Shown here: one piece after another, positions 1-14,004 of the stretch | How the letters are laid out: every line of letters begins with the position of its first letter | Numbering within the stretch: position 1 is the first letter of the stretch | DNA from: Anarhynchus alexandrinus | Lineage: Eukaryota; Chordata; Aves; Charadriiformes; Charadriidae | DNA length: 64,000 bases | Assembly (NCBI GenBank): GCA_008711295.1 | Contig: VUYV01000044.1 | Coordinates: 1,121,201 to 1,185,200, forward strand | Direction of reading: 5' to 3' | Translations under genes and position numbers: made by a program | Notes under the pieces: model-generated | Seen by the model: only the letters and a program-made list of their open reading frames with translations | What the model was told of the DNA's origin: nothing | The model's database searches: none

Positions 1-3000
1 CCACAAGTCCATAAGGCAACCAACCCATAAAGAACGTTACATACGAACTTCTGCACACTCGTTATTTGCTCACTTTGTAACATGCAAAGCAAGAAGCCTG
101 AAAAGGATTTTTCATTGACTGAAGTCAAGGCCAACTGGATGTCTGACAGGACAAAAGTTTTGTTGCCTTGCAAAGAACATATTGCTATGTTTCTAGGATG
201 GAAGAATGAAATCTATTACTTCTGTTCACTAGAGCCAAATACAAACTCTATTTTTCCAGGAACATTCATTTCCTTTTTTCCAACTATTTTTAATTGTAGA
301 TTTATACTTCATAATCAAGAAAATACTTTTTCCTGAAGATTTAAACTTAGTAAAACCTATAGATTATGCAACAAATCTAATTTTAACTGCATTAGGTAAA
401 TACTGGGGCACTGTCAAACACAGCTGCAAAGTGTGTAAACAGGAACAGTGTTGGACTGACAATGTTCTTTGCATAGTACCCCAAATAGAGCACATTAGGT
501 TTCACACGGCATCATTTTTAGGGCTTCCCAGGAAGCATTTTGCCTATCTCATCATATTGTGTCATATGTCACATCACATTGACTTCAAAATCAGTCACAT
601 GAAAATAAAATCAAGACCCTCTAGGTAGGGGAATGGGAGGAGGATAAGAGTTTTGGGTAAAAAGGGGTGTGAGGTATCAAATACACTTCCCTAATACCCC
701 ATTGACATGGCAGATGTTTAACATGGGGAAGAAAGTTTTCATTCTCAGTTCCACCATTCCCTCACGTACCAGTTAAAGAGTTTGCTTCCTCCTCCTCCCC
801 TGTATGGCTGCTAGCTATGCTAAAATAGCCCTTACCAACTTTCCGGGTTCAGGGGCAGGTGTTCTATCTTACCACTGAGAACCTCCTTTTTAAACAAAAG
901 GATGCAGAAGGCTCATATGACAATTACATTAAAATATTATACATGAAAAATTGGTATAAGTTTTCACAAGCTACTTTAATCATTTTACATTCTTTTCCTG
1001 TTGCATATAAAATCATGTTGCAAATTCAAGTTTTATTTTCCAAATAAAGCAGATGTTAATAAGTTACTTTAAGTGTTATTTCCACTTATAACTGCCACAG
1101 TAAATAGAATTTGCACTGTTAGAATAACATGTTTTGCACCTCACTCTCCCAACATTCTCTAAGTTGTCATGGACCCTACAATTACGAAACAAAACGTCTA
1201 ATAACCTACAATATTTACTTCAAGGGCATTATATACTATTTCCTTATCGAAAGGCAACAATTCCTAAAAAAATTTTAAAGCTCAAGGAAGCTGTTATTAA
1301 AAGATTTATACGGTATAAACTGTTCACAGTTCCATCCCTAGAGTGTGAAATTAGTGACTGAAGAAAGATTTCACAGGAACTTAATCTGAGTGCAGTGCTA
1401 TTGCAAAGGATTTGCAATTTTGGTCTCCTTGCCAAATCCCACATATTTGCAAGCTGCTGTAGTTATTCATGCAAAGCAACAGATAATCAGCAGTGACTAA
1501 AGCTTTTTTACATTTATATTGAACACAGAGCTCTTTTCTTTCTATCTGTGTGTATCTAATACCTTAGGCACGGCAAGGTCGTATCTGAAGTAAGCACTAG
1601 GGAAGTTCCTAATACCACAAGTTATAAAAGTGTTTCTGATTTCATATTTTAATAAAATTCTGGAAACCTCTCTGAGTTCTATTTGCAGCCAACATCAGAA
1701 AAAGACGCAGACTGAAGTTCAACATGCAAGTGAATGAACAGCATTTGCATTTTAATTGTTTATAGGCTTTGTGCACTCATTTAATAACACAGTAAATTCC
1801 ATGATTCCGTAACACACATATCATCACATTGAAACATATGGATCCCTCGGACAAGTGACCACAGCTAGAGCAACACTGAAAGACTGACAAGGCTATTCCC
1901 TCCACTAAGCATGCCTCGGTTAAATGCCAAGAACACATGCATACATTCACTTGTGGCTCAGTCAAGCATCCCAACCCAGTGGCTACAGAGCAAAAAGCAA
2001 AGGCTTCCCAGACCTCACATTTATAGTACATCACAGTCTCTCCTTTCCTATGTTCAGAAAATTCACCAGCTGCATCTGAAAAACAGCATCTGAGAATAAA
2101 AGAAGCCACAGCACTGTGCAGCAGCAAGGGAGCAGTGCACCTCCTGGATCTACTGGGCATCTCTTTAGAAGGCCACATCGTTCAACAGTGGAGGCCTTTC
2201 AGAGTAGCTCTGTTATAGCCCATGTGGTTGGATGCATGGCATATTCACCCTTATCAGATGATTCAGGACTCATTATTTGAATTTAGAAAAAAAAAAGCTT
2301 TTCTTCCCTTCATTACCTCCTCTTGAGTTTTAATAAATGTGAAATAAACAAAACTCCAAAAGACCCCATGCAAAGAAACATAGGAAGAGGCTTACTCATG
2401 GTACAAGCATCAACAACAAATACAAGAGAGTACATCTACCCAAACACCAACTTTTTTCCTGAATGGTAAAAAAGACATTTGCAAAGAAAAATGGTCAAAA
2501 GAGGTAAGAGTAAGTGCCTTTTCTCTTCATTTTGAAGTATCCTAGTACAACTGTACTGAAGTCACTTAACTCCAGATTAATACCAGGGCAAGAATAGAAT
2601 ATGGCATAAATAAGAGACTAAATCCAGTATTAAACTCATGGACTTAACAGCTACCCCTCCCCCCCCACCTTCCAAACTAAGAAAATTTTCCCATGTATCT
2701 TCTTTCAATTTGCTGAGTTTTACTCTGACAGGTGTTATGGAAAAGTGGCATTTGCAGGCTTCAAGTCAGTTGGAGGGGGAAAAAAAATTCAAGTTAATCT
2801 ATATATATTCAAGGGCTGAAACTATGAAAACTAATTCAACAAAATTTGACAAAGTTATGCTTTATTCCTTCTATAAACATTCTGAGTAAAGTAATGCTTC
2901 TGCATCACTGTGGTTTAGGAAAACACTGTAGATTGAGATGAGTTTCCTTAATCAGTGTTATCTTGAGCATCTGCACTACATAAGAGGGCATAATGTCTTG

Positions 3001-4964
3001 TTAAATTCTGCCTTGAAGAAAAGTGGCCTAACAAAAGTTACTTGAATTCTGCACTCTGCATTGAAAACTGCTTGGCAAATGAACTGTTATTCTGCTCACA
3101 ATAATTAGGGAGCACCAAGTAGAGAAAAGAGGAAAAAAGGTAGATGGTAATTAAAAGCTTGGTATTTTGTTTCAGAGGTTTTAGGTATATTGTTTAAAAA
3201 AAGAAAACTGTAACAGGATAGATTTCAATACAGTAAATAGGTATTTAAATCCTGGGGATAGTAATGGAATCAGTATCCATAAACAGCCAGCACTAACATC
3301 CTGTATATTGCAAAGTATTTTCAGTCCTATGAGACAAACAGAGGTAGTATCTAAATTCCAAACTGTGTCAAAACCATAGGCAGCGTCAATTAAGTTTCCA
3401 GTAAGTGTCAATGTAAAGGTGCACTGAAGAAGGAAATCAAACATGAGCAGATGCTCTAAAAAGTTCAGTTAAGTATTTGAAATAAAGAACCATTAGAAAG
3501 GTAATTTCTTTTCTATAAACAAAAGCAGTTCAGAGAGATTATTTATTGTGATATTCATCAAGTGAAGTCTCCTATGAAGTCTCTTGTGATCATTCAAAAT
3601 ATTAAAAAAAATTTTCCCCTCTTTGCAAATAGACATGCAATGAAAGTCATATTCAGCGAATAGTATTTCTGAAATCCTATTTCAGAAATGTTTTAGCTTT
3701 TTCCTGCATCTTTCTCATGCTTCCATACCTTCATCTTTGCAACCTGATCACAATTCATTGCATTGCATGGTATTTAGAAACTACTTGTGACAGATGAATA
3801 CATGATGTCAGATTGCCCCTTCAACAAGAGGGCAAAACTATTTTTAATCACAAAGCTTAATCTGAACACATAACACATAAGAACATTATCCAGAGCACAG
3901 TGTAAAATACTCAATTTTTCTGGTCTTGAAGGAACTCAGATTAGGCCTTCAATCTGAACAATTTCTTCTCCTTATAGTGGCTCAATAGCACTGATTACAG
4001 ATTTGTACAAATTAATAGAAACATCACACATACCTACACAGGAATAACTTCTCTCATGGATTTCTTTTTAAATACAAGAGAAGACAATAAAGAGAAATCA
4101 TGGAGCTTAGGATTTGAAATATCTTAAGAGTATATTCCCTCTCCTACAAAAGCTTGTGATTTAGTTTCTCTCAAGCACAAACCAAGTGAAACAATTCCCT
4201 TCTAAATTTATGAATAAGGGAATTACACTGTGTGTAATTCAAATCTTCTCAGTCACAGTTGCTTTTTTCCACTAGCAGTAGGAATACTCAGAGGTGAAAC
4301 AGGGAAAGGACCCATGGAGACCACCAACAAGTCTGAAATCCTGTTAAACTGCTAACAATACCAAAACTAACAGACCCTGACAGAATAAGCTCATAAACAG
4401 AAAAAAGACTGAGGACTAAGCTGTGGGGCACTGTAGCTCCCTCTGTACATAGATTTCCATGTACTCTCTGATGACTGACAGAAAAAGTTTTCATTTTCAA
4501 GACGCTCCAGTCGCTAAAGAGGGAGGGATTTAATATCTTGCGACTAAAAATTCCTTTCATTTGGACTTAATTTGCAAGAAAAATGAAACAACACAGAAGT
4601 TGATATTTTGCTTCTTTCTCTGTCACAAACAAATCCAGAAGAACACAGGACACTTCTTAATCATTTAAGTTCAGGCACAAAGCCACATTGTAACAACATA
4701 ACAAACCACAACTTCAGTGTTATTTCTACAGTCACATAATTTCCCCCCACCCTTACAATAAGAAGGAGAAGGGTTGCAGTGCCCACTAGGATACTATGTG
4801 GTAGACCCTTTATAGACAGGCTTAGAAGAGAGGAAAAAATTGGTTTAACCACCAGGTAGAATATATGCAAAGTCCTATTTGGAGGGCAGTGGTTTCACAG
4901 CAAGTGATAAAACTCGTACATTCATCTCAGGAATGTTTTTTCCATGTTTAATGTTTTTCACAGG
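1..4964. other. AT-rich non-coding stretch, no gene recognised
   Basis: About 5 kb of AT-rich sequence in which I recognise no gene and no dated repeat. It holds short homopolymer runs (for example C-rich at 2656-2670) and only short open frames. The longest is a minus-strand frame of 133 codons at 1777-2178, without recognisable motifs. If the leftward promoter near 32 kb is real, this could be intron or lie beyond that gene; the sequence does not decide. Confidence 0.5.
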
Positions 4965-5007
4965 TGTCCTGGTTTGAGGTAAAACAGGACCAATTTTGTT
5001 CAGTAAC
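4965..5007 (+). mobile_element. LTR-type terminus related to the ERVL-like LTR at 57481
   Basis: The first 43 bases match the 5' terminus of the solo LTR at 57481-57523 with only two differences, and both begin with TGTCCTGGTTTGAGG. After this block the two sequences diverge completely. A following stretch to roughly 5.5 kb, locally richer in GC around 5300-5480, could be the rest of a different LTR subfamily. I could not find a matching 3' terminus or a target-site duplication, so only the shared block is annotated. It could be a truncated LTR, a recombinant LTR, or a different element family using the same terminus. Confidence 0.65.
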
Positions 5008-8000
5008 AAGGAAATGAGGACAGATAAAAAGAGAATGTCAGTTCTCTTCAGCTAGTGGAGGTAGCTGGGGTCCAGCAAAATTACAGAATATACCCAAGGC
5101 AGACTTACAGTACAGACACTGCTTTTGTGTGGTGCTCTAAGCCACCTGGCTGAACAGAGCAAGCTCCCAAGAATATTTTCATGGAAAATTCTCCTCTTCC
5201 TCTCAGCATTGCATATTTTTAACATATCACCATCAAGCAGTGACTCTTAGGTCATAAAAAGTCCCAAAATAAAACTAAGAAGTACCTGAACAAGTGTCCT
5301 ATAGCTCAGCAAAACAGCCCAAGCCTCCCAACTACCCCTCCCCTCTGCAACCCCCATCTGTTTACACGGCCATCACAGGACTCCGGATTGCTGTAGGACT
5401 GTTCCCATCTGCTCTTTGCAGAGCAGCTGAAGGCTGAGCACTCAGTAAGCTGTTTCTACCTGTTCTCGTTGCTGCCATGGGCAAAACAAAAAATAAGGAT
5501 TTCATCTCCAAAGGAAGTTTGTGGTAAAAAACTTCAAGGAACAGACAGAGCAGAAAGGATTGGCTCTAGAACAGCTGTTTCTCAAGGCCTCAACCTGTAA
5601 GCACTAGATGTTCTACACGTCAGAAAAGGTTCAGGTTGTTTTGGACTATGCGTTACTTAATAGATCTGTGACACAAACAATATGAACTGTTACTACAAAT
5701 GGGTGCAGATAATCATTCTGCCTTGCTCTGCCAGTTGTTGTGTCAGTATAACTTCATTTCCTGAAAAAGAACGTATATTTCATAGATGAGCCCACCCAGT
5801 TGCCGGAGAATCCTATTTGCATCAGAAAAGTGGTATTCAGATCTGCCCTCATACAAGATCTTCATTATTATTATTTTATGGTTATATTCAGATTTATTTG
5901 CATAACATAGCCATGCAATAATAAAACTGCGTTAGTTGCAAGCTTCCTTAACAATGTCTGCACTGGTTCTAGTTTAATATAAAACATGCAGAAGAGGGGA
6001 GTCTCTGGGAAGCTGCCAACAATAATGTCCTCCTGCACGTTAAGCAAATAGTTTGTTTCCTCCACAGGAGACAGATCAATACTCAAGAAACAAAAACAAA
6101 ATGAAGAAAAGCTAAAAGCTTAGTCATGTAAATCAGGGTGGAGAAAAAATGAAAGAAAATCCCTCATTGGCATTCTACAACTTCTGCAGACCCCCATGGC
6201 CCATTAGCTAATTTCTATTAAAACACACAGCTCTAGAATAATAAATGCCAGTGGCACATTTCTAAAGGTTTGTGGCAACTGAAGTAAACATGTCCCTGTT
6301 CCCAGGACACCAAGAGACAGAAAATTAACCAGAGGTTAACTGGGTCATTAGCTAGAGCACAATATAGGTCACCGCAGATTTAATTTAGTTTGTATTCAGC
6401 TAAAGAATCAAATACAGCAACCAGTTCTCACAGCAGGAAAACAAGTAACTTATCAGCATGTTAACGTATCTTGGATACCAAGGCACCAAGTCTGTCATTA
6501 TGATTCATACCACTTTTAACTAATTTCACATTATTTTGATGAAACAAAGTACAGTGTATAGTGTATACACACATGCACACAATTTAAATGGTTCTGAATG
6601 CAAATATGCAAACACACACAAATACAGAATATGAAACATTGTATACAGTCTGCTTTTTTGCCTTGTTTTAATACTGGAAAAATATTTAAGTAAGCTTTCC
6701 CTCCCAAAACAGGGCTGCCAAGGAAGTAATTAATACATGAGACTAAAAAGTGTTAGATGGTTTAAGAAAGAGACCAAAACATTAGGTTTTAATGAGAGTT
6801 TGATCAGGACCTAAATAACACATCTATAAGTATTTTGCCTCAATATAGTCCTTTATGAGAAAAAAGCTCAATAGCTGTAACAGGAGCCGCCCAATAGCCC
6901 AAACACTGCAAGAATTAGCAATAATATTAAATATTTAGGACTGTTTGCATGCAATGGATTTAGGTCATTTTCAGAAAGTCTGCACTAAAAAGAGGGTTCA
7001 GAAAGACTGCATGAATTATAGACAGCTGTAGCTACATCAGGTTTAATTAAGAGACTACCAACTTGGTCTGTTGGGAGTACCAAAACTGCCTTAATTACCA
7101 TGGATGCGGTCATGTTTGTAGCTAGTTTCCTGTTCTCAATACTTTCTCCTCTTTTGTTGCTGTGTAACAAAAAAACATCAGAAGTGGCTTCATACAAGAT
7201 GTATTAGTAATTACACAGAGAAAACAAACAAAAGTAGCTGAATGGTAGGAGTGCATGGATCAAAATTTTAGGTGTAATGTGGAACTAAAACTTTGAGTTA
7301 GAGATGAGCTGATTGTTTTCCTTCAGAGGCCATCTGAATCTGAAATACTTTCCTTTCAATAAAAGTAACAAGCAGGTATAAGAATCCAGTGTCAATAAAC
7401 TCATACTCAGTCTAAAATCCAAAATTAAAGTGAAAAATAAGTCAAAGTCAAATCAGTGTTAGGCTTGAGAATACGTTAACAAACAGGTACTGTATTTTGA
7501 TGCAGTCCAGTATCTAGTGACTCCAGCACCCAGCAAATAATTTTAAGTACATCAGCAAATCACAAGGCAGCAAGTATTTGTTTACCAAGAATGACTTTGA
7601 GAATTAACCAATTCTGCTTTAATACTGTAGTTTCATCCAAATTGCATTTTTAAAACTGCATATAATTATTCAAGACCCAAATTACAGAATGAGGGAGCAA
7701 CAGTTCCATTCGTTCAAACAAGGCATTTTTGTACATAAACAAGATTTTTCTCTTGTTTAGGAAGTGTTAATTTACAGGGGAGAGGAGAAAATCCTCCATT
7801 ACCTTTAATACTGAGGTTTCAAACACTTCCTGTTCAGCAGCCAAAGGAATGATTTCTGCACACCCCAGCCAAGCACTGGGACAAACCTATTTGGTGGCCT
7901 AGTCCTTCCATCTCCTAGTAGCTCTCTGAACAGCCATTTCCATTTACAGCACCTACATTTTCTACTTTAGCTGGAGACATTCTCCCAGCTCCCTTTCAGC

Positions 8001-10370
8001 TGAATATCCCAGGTATTTCCCAGGAATTTCCCACACCAACAAGATATTTTTTTTTCTCCCCACCTGGAAGTTTCCAGTGCCCCCCCGCTACGTAAGAATC
8101 CCACACACACATATGCTGCAAACATTTAACTTACACAAACATACTGACCTCTCATGTTACAACTCCTTGAAGTCAGACTATAGCCTTAGTGGTAGGCAGG
8201 CATTGTAAGTCAGAATCTGAAGTCCTAGCACAGGATCAGCAGACAGCAATGGTGTGCACTGAGAACAGTACAGATAGCAGAAAAGACCAAAAGCTTCAAA
8301 CTTTGCTTTTTGTTCAAGTCCTTTCACCCCGCTCTCCCTTTAACTTCTCGCAAAGATGATTTTAAAACATCTCTAGTTTTACCTCCAAGAGTTATTCTGT
8401 TCTGCAATAGCATGTTTTTAAGAATCTTAAAATTGTCAGTCCAGTAGTCTGATTATAGCAACTACACCATTGGGCTTAATGCTATCTCCTCTATTCCGTG
8501 TCGCTATACTAGCATTACCATCTCTAGCATTTGCAGTCTGGAATGATCAAGTGTCCACTTGATTCTTTGTATATATTTTTTCACTAAATTCCTAAATTAT
8601 CACTATTAAATGTCACTAAATTATCAGTCTGCTGAATACAAACACGTGCCCGAAAATTAACAAGGCATCTCAACTAATTCTTACTACAATTAGTTGCAAT
8701 GACTCACAGAAGGAGCTTAGCACCATGCAAAATTTCACTATGTTACTGTTTTTGAATTTGAACTTATTTTCTTCCTATATAGACCCCACTGGCCATAAAT
8801 AGGACTTCTTAGGGCACGTAATAGTTTTGGGTTTTGGTTTGTTTGTTTTTAAAAAAGGTCTACTTTGTAAACATTGAGAAAAAGAAATTGAAACAAAGTT
8901 AAGCTGAATCAGAATCAAGCTGAACCTAGATCCAGCTTACAAGAAATCCAAGTGGCCACACAACTTCATAATGAAAAAAACCTAATCTCTATTTCTTTTT
9001 AACTCATTGTCTCAGATGAGTCAACTACACTGAAGATCAGAGTTAGAAATGGTCTGGACAATTTCTTGGAAGTTTTGTAGACATTTTGTAGATTTTGGTG
9101 TTTCTCTTCCTATATCTTTGCTCTCAACAAAAATCATGTTAAATTCAGAAGACGTTATTACAGTTCAGTACACCATAACATGTTCCACTGAAGCTTCCCA
9201 AATTTGAACAATCTCCTACTTCTACCATTAACATTGCTTACAATACACCTAGAGAAACAAAAGGTGCACTCCATGGTCTGAGTGCATGAGCTTTAACTAA
9301 CAGCAAGCAGTTCTTACAGGCAGAATAATGTTAAATCCATCAACTGTGTACCCTATCTCCCTCCTTAAATATTAGTTTTCCACCTGTGTCCCAGTATATA
9401 AGTTTTCATAAATATAAACAGAGCAATTTGATTTTCATCTAAACCATTCATAAAAGAAACAAGTGTCATGAATATTTTGTTATTCTTCTCCTGTCTTGGT
9501 AATATTAAAACAGGCTAAAATGAATGTTTTCAGTGACAACACTTGAATCCTCAGATTAAAGATTAATAATTTAGCACACATGCTGATGAATGCATGATTC
9601 ATGAGAGACACAAACGGTAAGTTCTATTTAAAGCTTTGTATGGCCATGAATAGAACACTAAGATAAATGCACTGGAAGGCAAAACGCAAAAGGTGCAATT
9701 TGCTAGAGAAAAAAAACTTGCCTGCACACGGATGCAAGATCATGTTTTGTACAACAAAATGCCTGCACAGCATTATTAACAAACAGCAGTATTAACAAAC
9801 CATTGCTCAAAAAAAGTAAACCTGTCAAGCAGTAGTCCAGTATTAAACAGCAGCCATAGTGTCAGAGAGGTTTGCATATCATTGCAAATGCAGACTGCAT
9901 TGCTGTTTGGTGATGTTCTTAAAGCTCCACCTGCTAAAAAAAAACCAAGATTTAAAAAACTGATCTCATGAATCACTTAACTCTATCTTGCACAACCGTA
10001 GAAAAGTTCACAAATATGTACTTAGACAGCTCAAAGAACAAAACTATCTGGTTTTGCACTTAAGTATAATGGATTTCAAACCAAATGTGTCAATTTTTTT
10101 TTTTGTAGGTTGAACCTAAGGTCTTGGAATGGGATAAGATGGAATAAACAAATTAATAAAACCAAAGCAAGAATTTAAAGACTTTTTTTAATTATCTACA
10201 GTACAATTTTTTAAAGCTTATTATAATCATGAAGCTTTCCCAGAATTCAGAGACATATAGCACCTGCATTAGGAGCTTGTAAACCTGATTTTTCCTTCTA
10301 CACTTCTTGCAGAGCTACAGAAACGTGGCTCAGGAGTTCTTTTGCTGAAACCTGCATCAAGATCCTAACT

Positions 10371-10411
10371 AAAAAAAAAAAACAACCAAACACAAAACCA
10401 CAAAAACACAA
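10371..10411. repeat. A/C-rich low-complexity tract
   Basis: A run of twelve A residues is followed by irregular CAAC and ACAAAA units. This is simple low-complexity sequence with no further structure visible. Confidence 0.7.
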
Positions 10412-10964
10412 ATCACCAATAAAATCAGTGTTTAACTAAACTAAATTCTATAGTATTATCCATTCTAGCTTCATGACCAGGTGAATATACAATTTCTACA
10501 GGGTATCTGAAGTAGATGATGTGAAACATAATAGCATTTAGACATCAGAAGTTCCACTAACCAAATCATCATCCTGTACAATAGGGTTTCCACACCATAT
10601 GCTTCAGTGTCACTGTTTACAGTTTGTTTTTCCCCCTCCTCCAACATATGTGAAACGTTCAACAACATCTAACATTTATAGCCAACTAAATTATATTATG
10701 TTTCTAAGCCACTTTTTTATGATACAGTAGTAAATCACCCTGTAAAGTGCAGTTTACAAAAAGGCTTTGTGGGAAATGAGTTTATTAACTGCTTCAGTTC
10801 TTTAGCTACTAAGAGTCAAAGAATCCTTACTATATTCCAACTTGAACAAAATCATATTCACAATATACCAAACATTTGTAGGTCATCAGATAAGCAATTT
10901 TAATTGCTTCTTCTGAATACAAAGCTTACATGGGACTTGGAATATAGTTTTAAATTGACAAGTC

Positions 10965-11010
10965 TGGGTTTGGGGGATTTTTTGGGGTTTTTTTTTTGTT
11001 TTGTTTTTTA
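10965..11010. repeat. T/G-rich low-complexity tract
   Basis: Alternating runs of G (up to 5) and T (up to 10). It is one of several similar tracts in the left half of the window (13.2, 18.3, 19.9 and 23.4 kb). On the plus strand the G runs could contribute to a G-quadruplex, although loops would be long. Confidence 0.7.
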
Positions 11011-13639
11011 AACTAAGTCACAGAGAATCTTTAAGATTCTTCCTTCATCAGCAATGTTATCTTTCAACCTGCCATTTTTCTGACTAACAAAGAATTTACT
11101 CTCTTTTTTAGCTGCTATCTTTTTGTTTTTCTAAACAGTCTTATTCTAATCACAGTTAATCAATTATCTTGAAGTTAGTTCCCTTCTCTTCACATCACCT
11201 TACTGATCGATACACAGTGAAGGGCTCAGAACTAAGAACTACCACCCAGAAGAAAGCTTCGGGAGTCTTTGTGAAAAGCACAATCCAAACAAATGCTCAA
11301 AAAAACCTGTTCAAATGGTAAACCAGGTTCAATTTAGTGAAAAGATACATTTGTAGGTAAAGAAAATCCATCAAGGATTATTGCAACAGCGTAAGCACAG
11401 TACAACTTGTGGAACTTGCTGAGCCAGAGGGACTTCTCAATAGCATACCTCTCTACATTTGTGTTCCTACACACTTAAGTGCCTATTATTGGCCGCAACC
11501 AGAGATGAAACACTGGGCTTGACAGATCTTTGACTGCCTTGCTGTGAGAATGAGAATACTGGATAAGATCAGTATTATTTATCTTCAGTGTCTCCAGTAC
11601 TATTTTTACTTCTGAGATTCCTAAAAAGATATTTTTAAAGTAGACCAATAAAATACATACATGACAAGTTATTTTAAATTTATGTTGAAACAAATTGAGG
11701 TACTCCATTGTTCAAATTGTTTTATCACCACCTTCAGTATATGCATGATAGTATTGCTTATAAAACTACCCCAAAATAGAAAGTCTTGAAACAGTTACGC
11801 AACATCATCGCCCTATTTACTAAGGCAGAAACGGATAATGTTCCCCCCGTCCCGAACTACATAAATATGGACACAGCATACTGCATTAGCCACTTTCCTA
11901 GCTACCTCTTCTTTTACTATCATTTGAAGAGAACAACTACTTAGACACTGTCACACAAGTTGTTCTAAGAAGTAAAGGCAAATGAAGTTACTCAAGTAGA
12001 AGTCTAAAGCTTGATATATCAGAAGAATTCACAGTGAACAACATTGTATTGAAAGTGATTTTGATCTCAGCCTTATATTTTGCACAACTTAGGCGCCAAG
12101 AATAGGATTACTGTAATCTGGTGATCAAATCCTACTTTAGAAATAAAATGACAAGTTCATATCTGCAATAAATAGTTTCACCTTGAAACTCTATTTAAGG
12201 TTCCTACCACAAAGAACAGCTGACATCATCTTCAGAGGTTTCTACTTTAAGTGCAATAACTTTCCTATCAGTGGTTTCTACAGAACACATGCTTACAAAG
12301 GAAAGAGGATAATACAGAACGTTTTTTCAACATTTTTTTTCTTCAACAAGAGATAATATAACGGAACAAGTAAACTTAGACTATTTCCTTCAGAACACGA
12401 TGCAATGCTAAAGATACATTTAAGCATGAAAAGCCTGTCAGTTACTCTTCCTAAGGCTATGGTAAGTACAGTAACAGAATCTGGGAATCAAAGGTTCAGA
12501 GGAAGTTACTTCCTCAGCTGCTGATCTTTCCCTCTGTGTCAGCAAAATACAGAAGGTGAATACAACAAACAACTTGAACGCTGTTTTGCAATGTCATGGG
12601 CTATTCTAGGTTATAACCTTTCTAGAGGTAGCCTGAGTTCACTTAAAAGTAAATTAAGTCTAATTGATACAGGACAGTATTTTTGCCTTTTTTTTTTCCT
12701 TCTTCTCCCCACAGATGACGATTCATTTCTTTTGATTGATTCCTCTACTGGAAACATTTCTTCAGCTTGTCAGAATAGTGAAGTGCTGGATTACACAATA
12801 CAATTTTCTGGGAAGCTGACATATGCTCAAACATTTCATTATAATTGACTTGGACTTAACAAGCTTAGTTTGTGTTGTGCAAAATAAATCAAAACTAGAC
12901 AGATCATTTTCTCCTAGCATATAAGGAAGGGATGGGGAGTAGGAGAAATCAAGAGTACAGAAACTGGCATATTGTGGTTCAGTGTTTTTAAATCCTGATC
13001 TGCAAATTGGTTTAGCTAATTCTAACTGAGACAATCTCATCAGGAAAAAAAAAAATAAAGGTGTGATCAACAGTCAAATGAACTGAGTGACCAAGACAAA
13101 TCCACAGAGTGTATTTTTTAAAATCAACTTCTGGAATATGTTTTAAGAGACACCAGACATTTGAAAGTCATTTAACTGTCTTTACCTATAAAGCTTTCAA
13201 ATTTTATTTCAGGTTTGGGTTTTGCTAGTTTTTGGGGTTTTTTTTAATTCAAAAGCATAACTAGAAATTAATATTACACCACCTAAGTTCTGCATGCATT
13301 AGAATTTGTGATGTATGTGGTAGACACCAGTGTCAACAAGATACTTAAATTTACATGACTGACAAACACATGTCTGTAAGGACAATCTGCACGCCAGAAA
13401 ATTTGGACCTTGGTTTAAGTTTGTTTTAAATCAACATCACTTTCCAATAGTTTGGAATCTGTCAAATGTAGAAAAAAGAATCAGCTTCTTAGTTCACTAG
13501 ACTGAACCCTAACTGTAGCCTGTCTTTCTTTACGATTTTAGTCATACCCTATTTCTATTGGTCACCGCACATTAAAAGCATGGATCACTGTTCACAGAAG
13601 ACAGACTAATGCTTTATTACCCATCATTGAATAGATCTA

Positions 13640-14004
13640 GAGGGGTTTCTTCAAGAAATTGTCCAATCCATCTAGCTCTCCCAGGCAAGCCATTCTGACC
13701 CCTGCTTGTTGCCTATTCTTTAAACCTCCAGAGGCTTCAAACCTCTTTCAAAAATCTATTCTATATTTGCAAATAAGAAGCTCTTCTAACTCCCTAGCCT
13801 TAATCCCTGGTGAAACTTAAGACCGTTATTTCCTGTTCTGTTTCCAATGAATGAGGAACAGATTATTCCCTTCCTCTTTCCAGTAATATTAGATGCATCT
13901 GAAAACCCATGTCTACCCTTAGTCTTGTCCTTCTTAGAATAAACACCAGTTCTTAGTCTTTCCTCATAGGTCACATTTTCTAGGGCATTTGAGCATTCTT
14001 GTTA
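13640..14004 (-). mobile_element. Ancient CR1-family LINE fragment (degenerate)
   Basis: Read on the plus strand this is the reverse complement of the C-terminal end of a CR1-type reverse transcriptase gene, strongly diverged. Recognisable pieces are the antisense of the 'MTYEERLR' motif near 13950-13974, the stretch matching the usual 'NGLKLHQG' segment near 13800-13830, and the antisense text TTTCCTCATAGGTCA. The divergence is much larger than in the copies at 15.7 and 50.9 kb, and the spacing resembles the old CR1 lineages shared with turtles and crocodiles. The ends are approximate. It is a dead fragment with stops. Confidence 0.72.

Larger units (their letters stand above)
5008..13639. 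other. AT-rich non-coding stretch with low-complexity tracts
   Basis: No gene is recognised. The stretch contains an A/C-rich tract near 10371-10411, a T/G-rich tract at 10965-11010, and several short minus-strand open frames. One minus-strand frame (5871-6081) follows a long pyrimidine tract and is discussed as a weak exon candidate. On the plus strand a very pyrimidine-rich stretch ends in CAG at 12714, resembling a splice acceptor, but no partner donor or known protein follows. Confidence 0.45.

Noticed and set aside
1777..2178. Minus-strand open frame of 133 codons
   Set aside because: Longest frame outside the CpG island, Cys-rich, but no motif, no splice context and no similarity I know. 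Such a frame is expected occasionally by chance in 64 kb.
2392..2453. Minus-strand 62-base segment between acceptor-like and donor-like sites
   Set aside because: All three frames meet a stop inside the segment or exactly at the donor, so it is a chance pair of sites as a coding exon.
12715..12847. Plus-strand frame after a strong acceptor-like CCCCACAG
   Set aside because: The pyrimidine tract is excellent but the frame ends in a stop after 44 codons with no donor and no homolog I recognise; it is opposite to the favoured transcription direction.
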